64,000 nt of DNA from Pseudomonas anatoliensis (GTDB lineage: Bacteria; Pseudomonadota; Gammaproteobacteria; Pseudomonadales; Pseudomonadaceae), in assembly GCF_017976235.1 (NCBI RefSeq), contig NZ_JACVHC010000005.1, forward strand, positions 434,001 to 498,000, in the 5' to 3' direction. This document shows, piece after piece, positions 1-7,776 of the stretch. Position numbers and translations under genes: made by a program. Position 1 is the first letter of the stretch, and each line of letters starts with the position of its first letter. The notes under the pieces were generated by a model. The model was given only the letters and a program-made list of their open reading frames with translations. It had not been told where the DNA came from and ran no database searches.

Positions 1-99
1 AAAGCCCAGGGCATCGAGTGGATCAACATCAAGCAGATGATCAGTTTGCGCAGCAATCGCGCCATGGCCGGGCATGGCAAGGACGGCGTGTACCGGTAA
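1..99 (+). CDS. C-terminal end of an unidentified protein (partial)
   Basis: Frame 1 is open from the first base to a TAA at 97-99. It encodes the last 32 residues of a protein whose start lies outside the window. The tail has a hydrophobic-aromatic stretch (IEWINIKQMISL) followed by a basic, glycine-rich end (SNRAMAGHGKDGVYR). I do not recognise the family and assign no function. A 119-base gap separates it from the Vps62-like gene, so the two could share a transcript, but nothing proves it. Confidence 0.5.
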   Translation, partial: KAQGIEWINIKQMISLRSNRAMAGHGKDGVYR

Positions 100-218
100 C
101 ACCCTGTCACGTTATCCAATACATAGTTACCACCAGGTGCCTGGCGCACTTGCAGATAGTGAGACCTGCAACAGGTCGCGACTCCCCCTGAGTCGCTTTT
201 CTACTATCAGGAATAACG

Positions 219-1634
219 ATGACTACTCAAGACAATGCCGTATTGCCCGCCAGGCAAATGGAATCCATCAAAGTCGACAACCTGTTGATCAACTTCACGA
301 CGGAGTTTCAGCGGATCCAGGACACAGCAGGTCTACGCTCCCAATCCGCAAGCTTCTGGCGCCCGATGCCCGACCCAGACCTGCTACCAGGATACTTCCC
401 GCTAGGCGACATCGCCCTGCACAACCGAAACAACCCGAATGGCCTACTCATTACGGCCGTTGTCCGCGAGGGCGAATCTCCGGGAGAGGGGAAATCCAAG
501 ACAAATGCGCTGACTCGGCCCACCGATTTCGAACAGATCTGGAGGGATACAGGCTCGGGCTCTGTCATGCGTCTGGCTATGTGGCGGCCGATACCGCCCG
601 AAGGCTATGTCGCGCTGGGCACTGTCTGCACCAGCGACCACGACAAACCTTCTCTCAATTCTGTCCGTTGCGTCAGGGAAGACCTCGTGGTCGGCGCGAA
701 TATCGGCAATCAGATCTGGAACGACAAAAGCAGTGGCGCCAAGAACAATTTCAGTGCCTGGAGCGTTACCCCGCGGACTGCCGCAGAGGGTGAAATCCAC
801 TTCGCACCCGGTACTTTTATTGGCGTAAAAAGCTATATAGAACCGGCCAGGCATTATGCCGCTTATGCTCTACGGATACCGATTGCGGTTGAAGTCTCAT
901 CGCCTGCAGAGGCACCGATGTTGACCACAAACCTGTCGCCCCTATCGGCAGGAGCGGAGAAGGTCACGCATGTCGTTCGCCTGCCCTGGTTCGCCGTGAG
1001 AGAACAACTTCCACCGATCGAGCAATTTCAGCAATCACCTATTTATGAGCTAAGGCGCACGGACCAGTACATGCTCGTCGGATCCGCCCGCAATGACACG
1101 GATCAAGCCCAGTCGGTCAAATGGCTGGCGCGCCCCGATCACGACCGGGACGAAATATTGAGCTACAGCGGCGAGTCGGCCCTTAAAATCGCAAAACACT
1201 GGCCAACCCAAGTGCTTAGCGACATTCGCATGACCCGATTCTCGGCGCTCCTGCCCAAATCATTCAGCCACACAGAAACAACCTCGACTGAATGGGGCAA
1301 TCCACACCCTGTAGTAGTTATCGCCATGGCAGCCAAGGGTAAATCGGTTGCGGTGTATCGAATGCAAAGCCTATACGAGTTGCTGCGTGCCGATGGCACC
1401 AAGATGGCGTTCGACACTCATTACGCCGACAACAGCAGCCTTTATATGACTGAATTCCCTGCGCAGCTGGAAGAAGTGGCCAAGCATTGTCCACTACCGC
1501 TTACGACCTCCTCGACGCAGACCCCAACGATCAAAGTCGATATGACCTCTTCAGCGCAGGCTGCAACAGTCGACGTCGATATGACCGTTGAACCGGCGCC
1601 CGAATTGCCGGTGGTTACAGATAGCGCGCCATGA
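219..1634 (+). CDS. Vps62-related (DUF946-type) protein
   Basis: A 471-residue protein with no signal peptide or membrane segment. Residues about 45-200 carry the repeated pattern typical of Vps62/DUF946 proteins: FWRPMPDPDLLPGYFPLGD, then WRPIPPEGYVALGTVCTSD, then SVRCVREDLV, IWNDKSSGAKNNFSAW and GTFIGVKSY. The rest has no domain I can name, and the last 40 residues are Thr/Ala/Pro-rich and low in complexity. The family is common in fungi and plants and scattered in bacteria; its biochemical role is unclear and none is proposed. The start is supported by CAGGAA about 6 bases upstream. The 3' end overlaps the convergent binding-protein gene by 20 bases. Confidence 0.75.
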   Translation: MTTQDNAVLPARQMESIKVDNLLINFTTEFQRIQDTAGLRSQSASFWRPMPDPDLLPGYFPLGDIALHNRNNPNGLLITAVVREGESPGEGKSKTNALTRPTDFEQIWRDTGSGSVMRLAMWRPIPPEGYVALGTVCTSDHDKPSLNSVRCVREDLVVGANIGNQIWNDKSSGAKNNFSAWSVTPRTAAEGEIHFAPGTFIGVKSYIEPARHYAAYALRIPIAVEVSSPAEAPMLTTNLSPLSAGAEKVTHVVRLPWFAVREQLPPIEQFQQSPIYELRRTDQYMLVGSARNDTDQAQSVKWLARPDHDRDEILSYSGESALKIAKHWPTQVLSDIRMTRFSALLPKSFSHTETTSTEWGNPHPVVVIAMAAKGKSVAVYRMQSLYELLRADGTKMAFDTHYADNSSLYMTEFPAQLEEVAKHCPLPLTTSSTQTPTIKVDMTSSAQAATVDVDMTVEPAPELPVVTDSAP

Positions 1635-2370
1635 TGTCGTCAACGACACCTTCTTTGCGCAACTGATCCAGAGCCGTCTGCAGCCTGGTGACGATCTCAT
1701 CGGAGACGTCCTTGTTCAGCGCCAGGTATAACTCGGCGCTATTGAAGCGCAGCACGGTTTTGAGTCCGGTCACACCATCCTGCCGCGCCAGATAACGGCC
1801 GGCAGGATCGCCCGTGGCCCACAGGTCGATCTGGCCGTTGATCAGCTTTTTCGCATTGTCCTGATCGCGCAGCACAACCACTGGCTTCAAGCCTTGCTTG
1901 GTCAAAGTCTCGGCAATCGCGTCGCCTTTATAGGCGCCGATTTTGTACTTGCGCGCATCATCGAGGGTTTCGAGGGTGATCTTGCTGTCAGCCTTGGCCA
2001 ACAGGATCCAGTCGTCGGGGCCGATCGGGCCGACCCACTTGAAGAGTTTTTCGCGATCGGGCAGACGCGCCATCACGAAGGCGCCGTATCCGGGATTTTC
2101 CAGCGCCAGTTTGTACACCCGCTCCCAAGGGAAGCGCAGGGTCAGGCTGTAAGTGAGGCCGGCACGCTGGAACATCTCGCGCACGATATCGGTGGCGATA
2201 CCGTTGATGTTCTCGCCTTGAGCGAAGTTCTTGCCGTTCTTCGCCATGTTGTACGGCGGGAAGTTTTCGGTGAGGAGCACCAGATCGGTGTCGGGATTGT
2301 TTTCGGCCCTGACACTGTTGATGAGCAACAAAGAAGCACTGGCGAGAACAAGAAGCAGGCGTTTGATCAT
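1615..2370 (-). CDS. Periplasmic substrate-binding protein, SBP_bac_3 type
   Basis: A 251-residue protein with a Sec signal peptide (MIKRLLLVLASASLLLINSVRA, cleavage before ENNPD). It then shows the type-3 solute-binding fold: LLTENFPPYNM near the mature N terminus, a long lobe ending in DLWATGDPAGRYL, and a C-terminal helix ending in the LQTALDQLRKEGVVDDI pattern. These proteins bind amino acids or other small polar ligands in the periplasm. No permease or ATPase gene is adjacent, so it is an orphan binding protein that may feed a distant transporter or act as a sensor; the ligand cannot be read from the sequence. It lies 73 bases downstream of hisF on the same strand and may be the last gene of the his transcript. 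Confidence 0.85.
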   Translation of the reverse strand: MIKRLLLVLASASLLLINSVRAENNPDTDLVLLTENFPPYNMAKNGKNFAQGENINGIATDIVREMFQRAGLTYSLTLRFPWERVYKLALENPGYGAFVMARLPDREKLFKWVGPIGPDDWILLAKADSKITLETLDDARKYKIGAYKGDAIAETLTKQGLKPVVVLRDQDNAKKLINGQIDLWATGDPAGRYLARQDGVTGLKTVLRFNSAELYLALNKDVSDEIVTRLQTALDQLRKEGVVDDIMARYL

Positions 2371-2443
2371 GTCGGGCTACCGAAATCCATGGCGTGCCCA
2401 AGAGTGCCTTGGGCACGCCATGCTGTCCACTGGCCTGTACCGT

Positions 2444-3214
2444 TTAACGCATCACAATCCCGCGATGGGCCATATAGGCCTTGGCTTCCTGCACGGTGTA
2501 TTCGCCGAAGTGGAAAATACTCGCCGCCAACACCGCGCTGGCGTGGCCTTCGAGAATGCCGTCGGCCAGATGCTGCAAGTTGCCGACACCGCCGGAAGCG
2601 ATCACTGGAATGCCCAGTGCATCGCTGATGGCGCGGGTCACGCCGAGATCGAAACCGTTTTTCATGCCGTCCTGGTCCATGCTGGTCAGCAGGATCTCAC
2701 CGGCACCGAGGCCTTCCATCTTCTTCGCCCATTCGACTGCATCGAGACCGGTCGGCTTGCGCCCACCGTGGGTGAAGATTTCCCAGCGCGGGGTTTCGCC
2801 CGGACCCGACACCTTCTTCGCATCGATGGCGACGACGATGCACTGCGAGCCGAAATGCTGCGCGGCTTCGCCAACGAATTCAGGGTTGAACACGGCGGCG
2901 GTGTTGATCGAAACCTTGTCCGCGCCGGCATTGAGCAGGTTGCGGATGTCTTGCACGGTGCGTACACCACCGCCAACGGTCAGCGGAATGAACACCTGGC
3001 TGGCCATGCGCTCGACGGTGTGCAGCGTGGTGTCGCGGCCATCGACGCTGGCGGTGATGTCGAGAAAGGTAATCTCGTCAGCACCCTGCTCGTCATAACG
3101 ACGGGCGATTTCCACCGGGTCACCGGCGTCGCGGATGTTCTCGAACTTCACACCTTTGACGACCCGGCCGTTGTCCACGTCCAGGCAAGGGATGATGCGT
3201 TTGGCCAGCGCCAT
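2444..3214 (-). CDS. hisF: Imidazole glycerol phosphate synthase subunit HisF
   Basis: A 256-residue (beta/alpha)8 barrel, the usual HisF length. The cyclase subunit uses ammonia from HisH to turn PRFAR into imidazole glycerol phosphate and AICAR, the fifth step of histidine synthesis. Visible marks are the N-terminal IIPCLDVDNGRVVKG with the catalytic Asp at residue 11, VVAIDAKKV with the second catalytic Asp near 130, and the phosphate-binding loops ITASVDGRDT, TVGGGVR and VIASGGVG. It follows hisA after a 9-base gap in one minus-strand run with hisB, hisH and the DUF2164 gene, which fits one transcript. Confidence 0.97.
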   Translation of the reverse strand: MALAKRIIPCLDVDNGRVVKGVKFENIRDAGDPVEIARRYDEQGADEITFLDITASVDGRDTTLHTVERMASQVFIPLTVGGGVRTVQDIRNLLNAGADKVSINTAAVFNPEFVGEAAQHFGSQCIVVAIDAKKVSGPGETPRWEIFTHGGRKPTGLDAVEWAKKMEGLGAGEILLTSMDQDGMKNGFDLGVTRAISDALGIPVIASGGVGNLQHLADGILEGHASAVLAASIFHFGEYTVQEAKAYMAHRGIVMR

Positions 3215-3223
3215 GGTCAGTCC

Positions 3224-3961
3224 TCAGCCTTTGTACGAATCGCAGAAAGCTTGCGCTTCAGCGACGTCGAGGGTGCCTTCGTAGATCGCCCGGCCCGTGA
3301 TGGCACCGATGATGCCCGGCGCCTTGGCGTCGAGCAGCGACTTGATGTCACCGAGGTTGTGAATACCGCCGGAAGCGATCACCGGGATCTTGGTTGCAGC
3401 AGCCAGCGCAGCGGTGAACGGTACGTTGCAGCCCTGCATCATGCCGTCTTTGGCGATGTCGGTATAAACGATCGAAGACACGCCATCGGCTTCAAACTGC
3501 TTGGCCAGATCGATGACCTGCACGGTGCTGATTTCAGCCCAGCCGTCAGTGGCGACAAAACCGTCCTTGGCGTCGAGGCCGACGATGATTTTGCCCGGGA
3601 ACGCACGGCACGCTTCGGCGACGAAGGCCGGATCTTTCACGGCTTTGGTGCCGATGATCACGTAGCTCACGCCAGCCTTGACGTAGTGCTCGATGGTTTC
3701 CAGCGAGCGAATGCCGCCGCCGATCTGGATCGGCAGGTTCGGATAGCGCTTGGCGATGGCGGTAACCACTTCGCCGTTGACCGGCTGGCCTTCGAAGGCG
3801 CCGTTCAGGTCGACAAGATGCAGACGACGGCAGCCGCCCTCCACCCACTTGGCAGCCATGCTCACCGGGTCATCGGAGAACACCGTGGAATCTTCCATGC
3901 GGCCCTGGCGCAGACGTACGCAGGCACCGTCTTTAAGATCGATAGCGGGGATAATCAGCAT
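3224..3961 (-). CDS. hisA: Phosphoribosylformimino-5-aminoimidazole carboxamide ribotide isomerase HisA
   Basis: A 245-residue barrel homologous to HisF. It isomerises ProFAR to PRFAR, the step before HisHF. Motifs are MLIIPAIDLKDGACVRLRQG with catalytic Asp 8, QIGGGIRSLE, IVGLDAKDG with the second catalytic Asp near 130, and VIASGGIHNLGDI. I set the start at 3961, five codons inside the longest frame, because MLIIPAIDLK is the conserved N terminus and a GAAGG ribosome site lies 8 bases before it. The gap to the upstream DUF2164 gene is 42 bases and to hisF 9 bases. Confidence 0.97.
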   Translation of the reverse strand: MLIIPAIDLKDGACVRLRQGRMEDSTVFSDDPVSMAAKWVEGGCRRLHLVDLNGAFEGQPVNGEVVTAIAKRYPNLPIQIGGGIRSLETIEHYVKAGVSYVIIGTKAVKDPAFVAEACRAFPGKIIVGLDAKDGFVATDGWAEISTVQVIDLAKQFEADGVSSIVYTDIAKDGMMQGCNVPFTAALAAATKIPVIASGGIHNLGDIKSLLDAKAPGIIGAITGRAIYEGTLDVAEAQAFCDSYKG

Positions 3962-4003
3962 CTGGCAAACCTTCAAATTTGAATGTTCAGCTTGGCTCGG
4001 AAA

Positions 4004-4264
4004 TCAGTTTTTCTCGAGCGCCCACAGGTCGCTTTCGATGCTCTCAAACCGTTCCTTGAGGTGGGTCTGCACATCGAAAATCGCCCTGTTGTAGTAGTGC
4101 GGAGCAATTTCGCGGGTAAACAGCTCAAGAATTTCTGCCGCTTCGAACGAACCCAGGTCCAGTTCGAAGCGATCCTCCATGAACCGCTTGATCTTGTGAT
4201 TGGCCTCGTTCTCCTGTTCGGGAGTGAGGGTCAGGATCGGCGGTCTGGATTTCTTGGCAGCCAT
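4004..4264 (-). CDS. DUF2164 family protein
   Basis: An 86-residue, charged, mostly helical protein with no signal peptide. It has the family pattern ILTLTPEQENEANHKIKRFM, then FELDLGSFEAAEILELFT, APHYYNRAIFDVQ and LKERFESIESDLWALE. Its function is unknown. It sits inside the histidine run: its ATG immediately follows the hisH stop with no base between, and hisA begins 42 bases later, so it is almost certainly co-transcribed and probably translationally coupled to hisH. The position suggests a role tied to histidine synthesis or to HisH/HisF, but that is inference from context only. Confidence 0.85.
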   Translation of the reverse strand: MAAKKSRPPILTLTPEQENEANHKIKRFMEDRFELDLGSFEAAEILELFTREIAPHYYNRAIFDVQTHLKERFESIESDLWALEKN

Positions 4265-4903
4265 TTACCAGCGACCGTCCCACGCAGCGAAGTTCTGCAG
4301 CAATTGCAGGCCATGGGTATGGCTCTTCTCCGGGTGGAACTGCACGGCGAAACGCGAGCCATCGGCCAGCGCTGCAGCGAAATCGACACCGTAATGACCG
4401 CCGCCCACCACCTGCCGCGCGTTGGCAGCGGCAATGTAGTAGCTGTGCACGAAATAGAAACGCGCCATGTCCGGAATGTCGTGCCACAGCGGGTGACTGA
4501 CCTTCTGCTTCACCTCGTTCCAGCCCATGTGCGGGACTTTCAGGTGCTCGCCGTCTTCATGCAGGTCTTTGCCGAAGAACTTCACCGCGCCCGGGAACAG
4601 GCCGATGCAGTCGACGCCGTTGTTCTCTTCGCTGGTATCGAGCAAGGCTTGCATGCCGACGCAGATGCCGAGGAACGGACGATCCTGGCTGACTTCACGC
4701 ACCAGCGAATCAAACTCGAGGCGACGGATCTCCGCCATGCAATCGCGAATCGCGCCGACACCCGGGAACACCACGCGGTCAGCTTCGCGGATCACGGCCG
4801 CATCGCTTGTGATCAACACTTTACCGGCGCCGACGTGCTCCAGGGCTTTGGCCACCGAGTGCAGGTTACCCATGCCGTAATCGATAACTGCAACGGTCTG
4901 CAT
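4265..4903 (-). CDS. hisH: Imidazole glycerol phosphate synthase glutamine amidotransferase subunit HisH
   Basis: A 212-residue class I glutamine amidotransferase that supplies ammonia to HisF. The oxyanion and nucleophile loop is FLGICVGMQALL (Cys near 82), and the His/Glu part of the triad is VQFHPEKSHTHGL near 190. The N terminus, AVIDYGMGNLHSVAKALEHVG, is typical. Its ATG overlaps the hisB stop by one base (TAATG), and its stop abuts the DUF2164 start, so translation is tightly coupled. hisF is separated from it by two genes but lies in the same run. Confidence 0.97.
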   Translation of the reverse strand: MQTVAVIDYGMGNLHSVAKALEHVGAGKVLITSDAAVIREADRVVFPGVGAIRDCMAEIRRLEFDSLVREVSQDRPFLGICVGMQALLDTSEENNGVDCIGLFPGAVKFFGKDLHEDGEHLKVPHMGWNEVKQKVSHPLWHDIPDMARFYFVHSYYIAAANARQVVGGGHYGVDFAAALADGSRFAVQFHPEKSHTHGLQLLQNFAAWDGRW

Positions 4904-5496
4904 TACAGAACGCCTTTGGTCGATGGCATCTGCCCGGCCATGCGCTCGTCGAGTTCGACAGCCATGCGCAGCGCGCGGCCGAAAGCCTTGAACACGGTTT
5001 CGATCTGGTGGTGGGTGTTGGTGCCACGCAGGTTATCGATGTGCATGCTGACCAGCGCGTGGTTGACGAAGCCCTGGAAGAATTCCTGGAACAGGTCAAC
5101 GTCGAAGCCGCCAACGGTAGCGCGGGTGTACGGCACGTGCATTTGCAGGCCCGGACGACCGGAGAAATCGATCACCACGCGCGACAGCGCTTCATCGAGC
5201 GGCACGTAGGCGTGGCCGTAACGACGGATGCCTTTTTTGTCGCCGATGGCTTTGGCGAAGGCTTGGCCGAGAGTGATACCGACGTCTTCCACCGTGTGGT
5301 GGTCGTCGATATGCAGATCGCCCTTGCATTCAATATCCAGGTCGATCAACCCGTGACGGGCGATCTGATCCAGCATGTGCTCAAGAAAAGGAACACCGAT
5401 ATCGAATCGGGCCTTTCCGGTGCCATCAAGGTTGATCGAGGCTTTGATCTGGGTTTCCAGAGTGTCGCGCTCGACAGAAGCCTTACGTTCGGCCAT
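4903..5496 (-). CDS. hisB: Imidazoleglycerol-phosphate dehydratase HisB
   Basis: A 197-residue monofunctional dehydratase, as usual in Pseudomonas; the phosphatase half of the enteric protein is absent. The two internally repeated metal-binding motifs are visible: DDHHTVEDVGITLGQAF (residues about 72-88) and THHQIETVFKAFGRAL (about 165-180). It converts imidazole glycerol phosphate to imidazole acetol phosphate using Mn-type metal sites. A GTG codon precedes the ATG at 5496; the ATG is preferred because GGAG lies 6 bases before it. This is the first gene of the minus-strand his run, so its promoter should lie in 5497-5650. Confidence 0.96.
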   Translation of the reverse strand: MAERKASVERDTLETQIKASINLDGTGKARFDIGVPFLEHMLDQIARHGLIDLDIECKGDLHIDDHHTVEDVGITLGQAFAKAIGDKKGIRRYGHAYVPLDEALSRVVIDFSGRPGLQMHVPYTRATVGGFDVDLFQEFFQGFVNHALVSMHIDNLRGTNTHHQIETVFKAFGRALRMAVELDERMAGQMPSTKGVL

Positions 5497-5651
5497 CACC
5501 AGCTCCGCAAAATCATTGGGCGAAAAAGGCAGCCATTATAGGCACGCGAACGCGAAACAGAAACACGAGAAGGGATATGGCTGACGGAGTGAATCCGGGG
5601 GTGCCGCGGGTAGACATGTCCATACAAGCCATTACAGGCGCCCAAAAACAA

Positions 5652-5742
5652 CTGTAGGAGTGAGCCTGCTCGCGATGAGGACCTTGCAATCAACATTTCT
5701 GTGACTGTCAGACCGCTATCGCGAGCAGGCTCACTCCTACAG
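5652..5742. repeat. REP-type inverted repeat pair (TGAGCC...CTCGCGAT type)
   Basis: The arm at 5652-5676 and its exact reverse complement at 5718-5742 make a perfect 25-base inverted repeat around a 41-base spacer. The arms contain GTAGGAGTGAGC and GCTCGCGAT. A similar pair lies at 51566-51653. It sits just past the 3' end of the OFA transporter gene (minus) and upstream of hisB, and could form a stem in mRNA or act as a mobile RAYT/REP unit. Confidence 0.85.
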
Positions 5743-5758
5743 GGGTACTGCTTTTTAC

Positions 5759-7423
5759 TTAGTGAAACAATACCGCCGTTTTCTGCAGAGTCACCCACAC
5801 ACCCCATGCCAACGGAATACCCACTGCCAGCCAAGCAGCAATCGCCAACGGCTTGCTGCCCGGTGCCGCTTTCCATTCCAGAACGGTGGTCGCATCAGCG
5901 CCTTTGTCATGGCCCAGCGCCTGTTCGGCAGCCAGTTCGGCGTCGGTCATGAAGTACTTGTCAGCCACCGGGCGCACCAGCAGGTTGCACAGGAAGCCCA
6001 GCACCAGCAAACCGGCGAGGATATACAACGTGATGTCGTAAGCGGCAGCGCGTTCAACGCCGATGCTCAGTTGATACTCACGCAGGTAGTTCACCAGCAC
6101 CGGACCAAGCACACCGGCCGCCGCCCAAGCGGTCAACAGACGACCGTGGATCGCGCCAACCATCTGCGTCCCGAACAGGTCGGCCAGATACGCCGGAACC
6201 GTCGCAAAACCACCGCCGTACATCGACAGGATGATGCAGAACGCTGCCACGAACAGCGCAACGTTGCCCAGGTGGCCCAGGTTCGGGATCAGCGCATACA
6301 GGGCAAAACCCAGTGCGAAGAACACGAAGTAGGTGTTTTTGCGGCCCAGGTAGTCCGAGAACGATGCCCAGAAGAAACGGCCACCAATGTTGAACAGGCT
6401 CAGCAGACCGGTGAAACCGGCAGCAATCGCGGCAATCGAAGCCAGTTGCCCGGCGTCGAGTTGGCCAAACGGCACATCAACACCCAGCAGTTTGCCGCCG
6501 AACACTTCCTGCAGCAGTGGCGAAGCCATGCCGAGAATGCCGATACCGGCAGACACGTTCAGGCACAGCACCAGCCAGACCAGACGGAATTGCGGGGTTT
6601 TCCACGCCACATTCACGTGCACGTGACGGTGCGTGATCATCGAGTTGGATGCTTTTTTCGCTGGAGCGGTCCAGCCTTCAGGTTTCCAGCCGGTTGGAGG
6701 CACGCGGTAAGCGAGGGCGCCACCGATCATGAACACGAAGTAGATCGCCGCCATGGCCACGAAGCTCTGCCAGACGCCAACGCCTTCAGCCGAGCCGAAG
6801 TGGCTCATCAGCGCGGTCGCCAACGGTGCACCGACCATCGCGCCACCGCCGAAGCCCATGATCGCCATGCCGGTCGCCATGCCGCGCTTGTCCGGGAACC
6901 ACTTGATCAGGGTCGACACCGGCGAGATATAGCCCAGGCCCAGACCGATACCACCGATCACGCCGGAGCCGATCCACATCAGCCAGATCTGGTGGGTATA
7001 AATCCCCAGCGCCGAAATCAGCAGACCACCGCACCAGCACAGTGCCGAAACCACACCAGCCTTACGCGGACCGGCGTGTTCCAGCCAGCCACCCCAGATC
7101 GCTGCCGAGCAGCCGAGGAAGATGAAGAACAGGGTGTAGATCCAGCCGAGCATCGAGATCGGCCAGTCGCATTGCGACGAGAAGACTTGTGCGATGAAGC
7201 TCATGTCCGGCGCGCAAGCCACCGGTGCAGTAACGCCCAGCGCCTTGGACAACGGCAACCAGAACACCGAAAAGCCGTAGGCCATGCCGATGCACAGGTG
7301 AATGGCCAGAGCGGCCGGTGGAACCAGCCAACGGTTGAAACCGGGCTTGGCGATGATGCGTTCCTTGGACAGGAACGCGGGCTGATCGGCTTTGAAGCCG
7401 TCCGCCGTGATGCTCGTGCTCAT
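5759..7423 (-). CDS. OFA-family MFS transporter (oxalate/formate antiporter family)
   Basis: A 554-residue polytopic membrane protein with about 12 to 14 hydrophobic helices. Features of the OFA branch of the major facilitator family are FNRWLVPPAALAIHLCIGMAYGFSVF at the first helix, GWIYTLFFIFLGCSAAIWG, the glycine-rich GGIGLGLGYISPVSTLIKWFPDKRGMATG loop, and NIGGRFFWASFSDYLGRKNTY between the halves. Known relatives exchange oxalate and formate or carry pyruvate-like acids; the substrate here is not readable. A roughly 40-residue insertion between helices 2 and 3 carries two cysteines (VACAPDM, SSQCDWP). The start at 7423 is chosen because GGGGGA lies 6 bases upstream; the longer frame adds 23 unlikely residues. 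Confidence 0.85.
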   Translation of the reverse strand: MSTSITADGFKADQPAFLSKERIIAKPGFNRWLVPPAALAIHLCIGMAYGFSVFWLPLSKALGVTAPVACAPDMSFIAQVFSSQCDWPISMLGWIYTLFFIFLGCSAAIWGGWLEHAGPRKAGVVSALCWCGGLLISALGIYTHQIWLMWIGSGVIGGIGLGLGYISPVSTLIKWFPDKRGMATGMAIMGFGGGAMVGAPLATALMSHFGSAEGVGVWQSFVAMAAIYFVFMIGGALAYRVPPTGWKPEGWTAPAKKASNSMITHRHVHVNVAWKTPQFRLVWLVLCLNVSAGIGILGMASPLLQEVFGGKLLGVDVPFGQLDAGQLASIAAIAAGFTGLLSLFNIGGRFFWASFSDYLGRKNTYFVFFALGFALYALIPNLGHLGNVALFVAAFCIILSMYGGGFATVPAYLADLFGTQMVGAIHGRLLTAWAAAGVLGPVLVNYLREYQLSIGVERAAAYDITLYILAGLLVLGFLCNLLVRPVADKYFMTDAELAAEQALGHDKGADATTVLEWKAAPGSKPLAIAAWLAVGIPLAWGVWVTLQKTAVLFH

Positions 7424-7776
7424 TGTGTATCCCCCAATTATTAGTATGGTTCGCCAGCCACTGTTCACCCCCGGCCTTATGCACGCAGGCATGACCGTTT
7501 TTTTGAGTGAAGCTCCTTGAAGGCGCGACGTTAAGTCGCAGAAGGACGGACGAACCGGCGAAGGTTACCATTTGCACGTGACAGAAAAACCAAACTGATA
7601 TCACCTTTTTTCTGTTACCTGATCTTATCTCTGCGGTGAACCCCCATCGCATCCGTTGTCGAAGCGCTACAAGCGGCGAGTCAACGACCAAGGCAGGACG
7701 CCTCAGCAGTGAAGACTGATGCAGCGCTATACTCCCCGGCTAAATTACGAATTCGACTAATTACAAGGACTCGCCC
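7424..7776. other. Intergenic gap between divergent genes
   Basis: This 353-base stretch separates the divergent OFA transporter and asmA-like genes and should carry both promoters. I see no open frame worth calling, no tRNA and no strong terminator. An AAGGAC ribosome site for the asmA-like gene ends it. No operator could be assigned with confidence. Confidence 0.5.

Noticed and set aside
2231..3982. Long plus-strand open frame opposite hisF and hisA
   Set aside because: It is the mirror of high-GC coding sequence; its translation has no family pattern, while both opposite genes have clear motifs and ribosome sites.
5762..7444. 560-codon plus-strand frame opposite the OFA transporter gene
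   Set aside because: Composition is His/Arg/Gln-rich without membrane segments or motifs; the minus-strand transporter is well supported.
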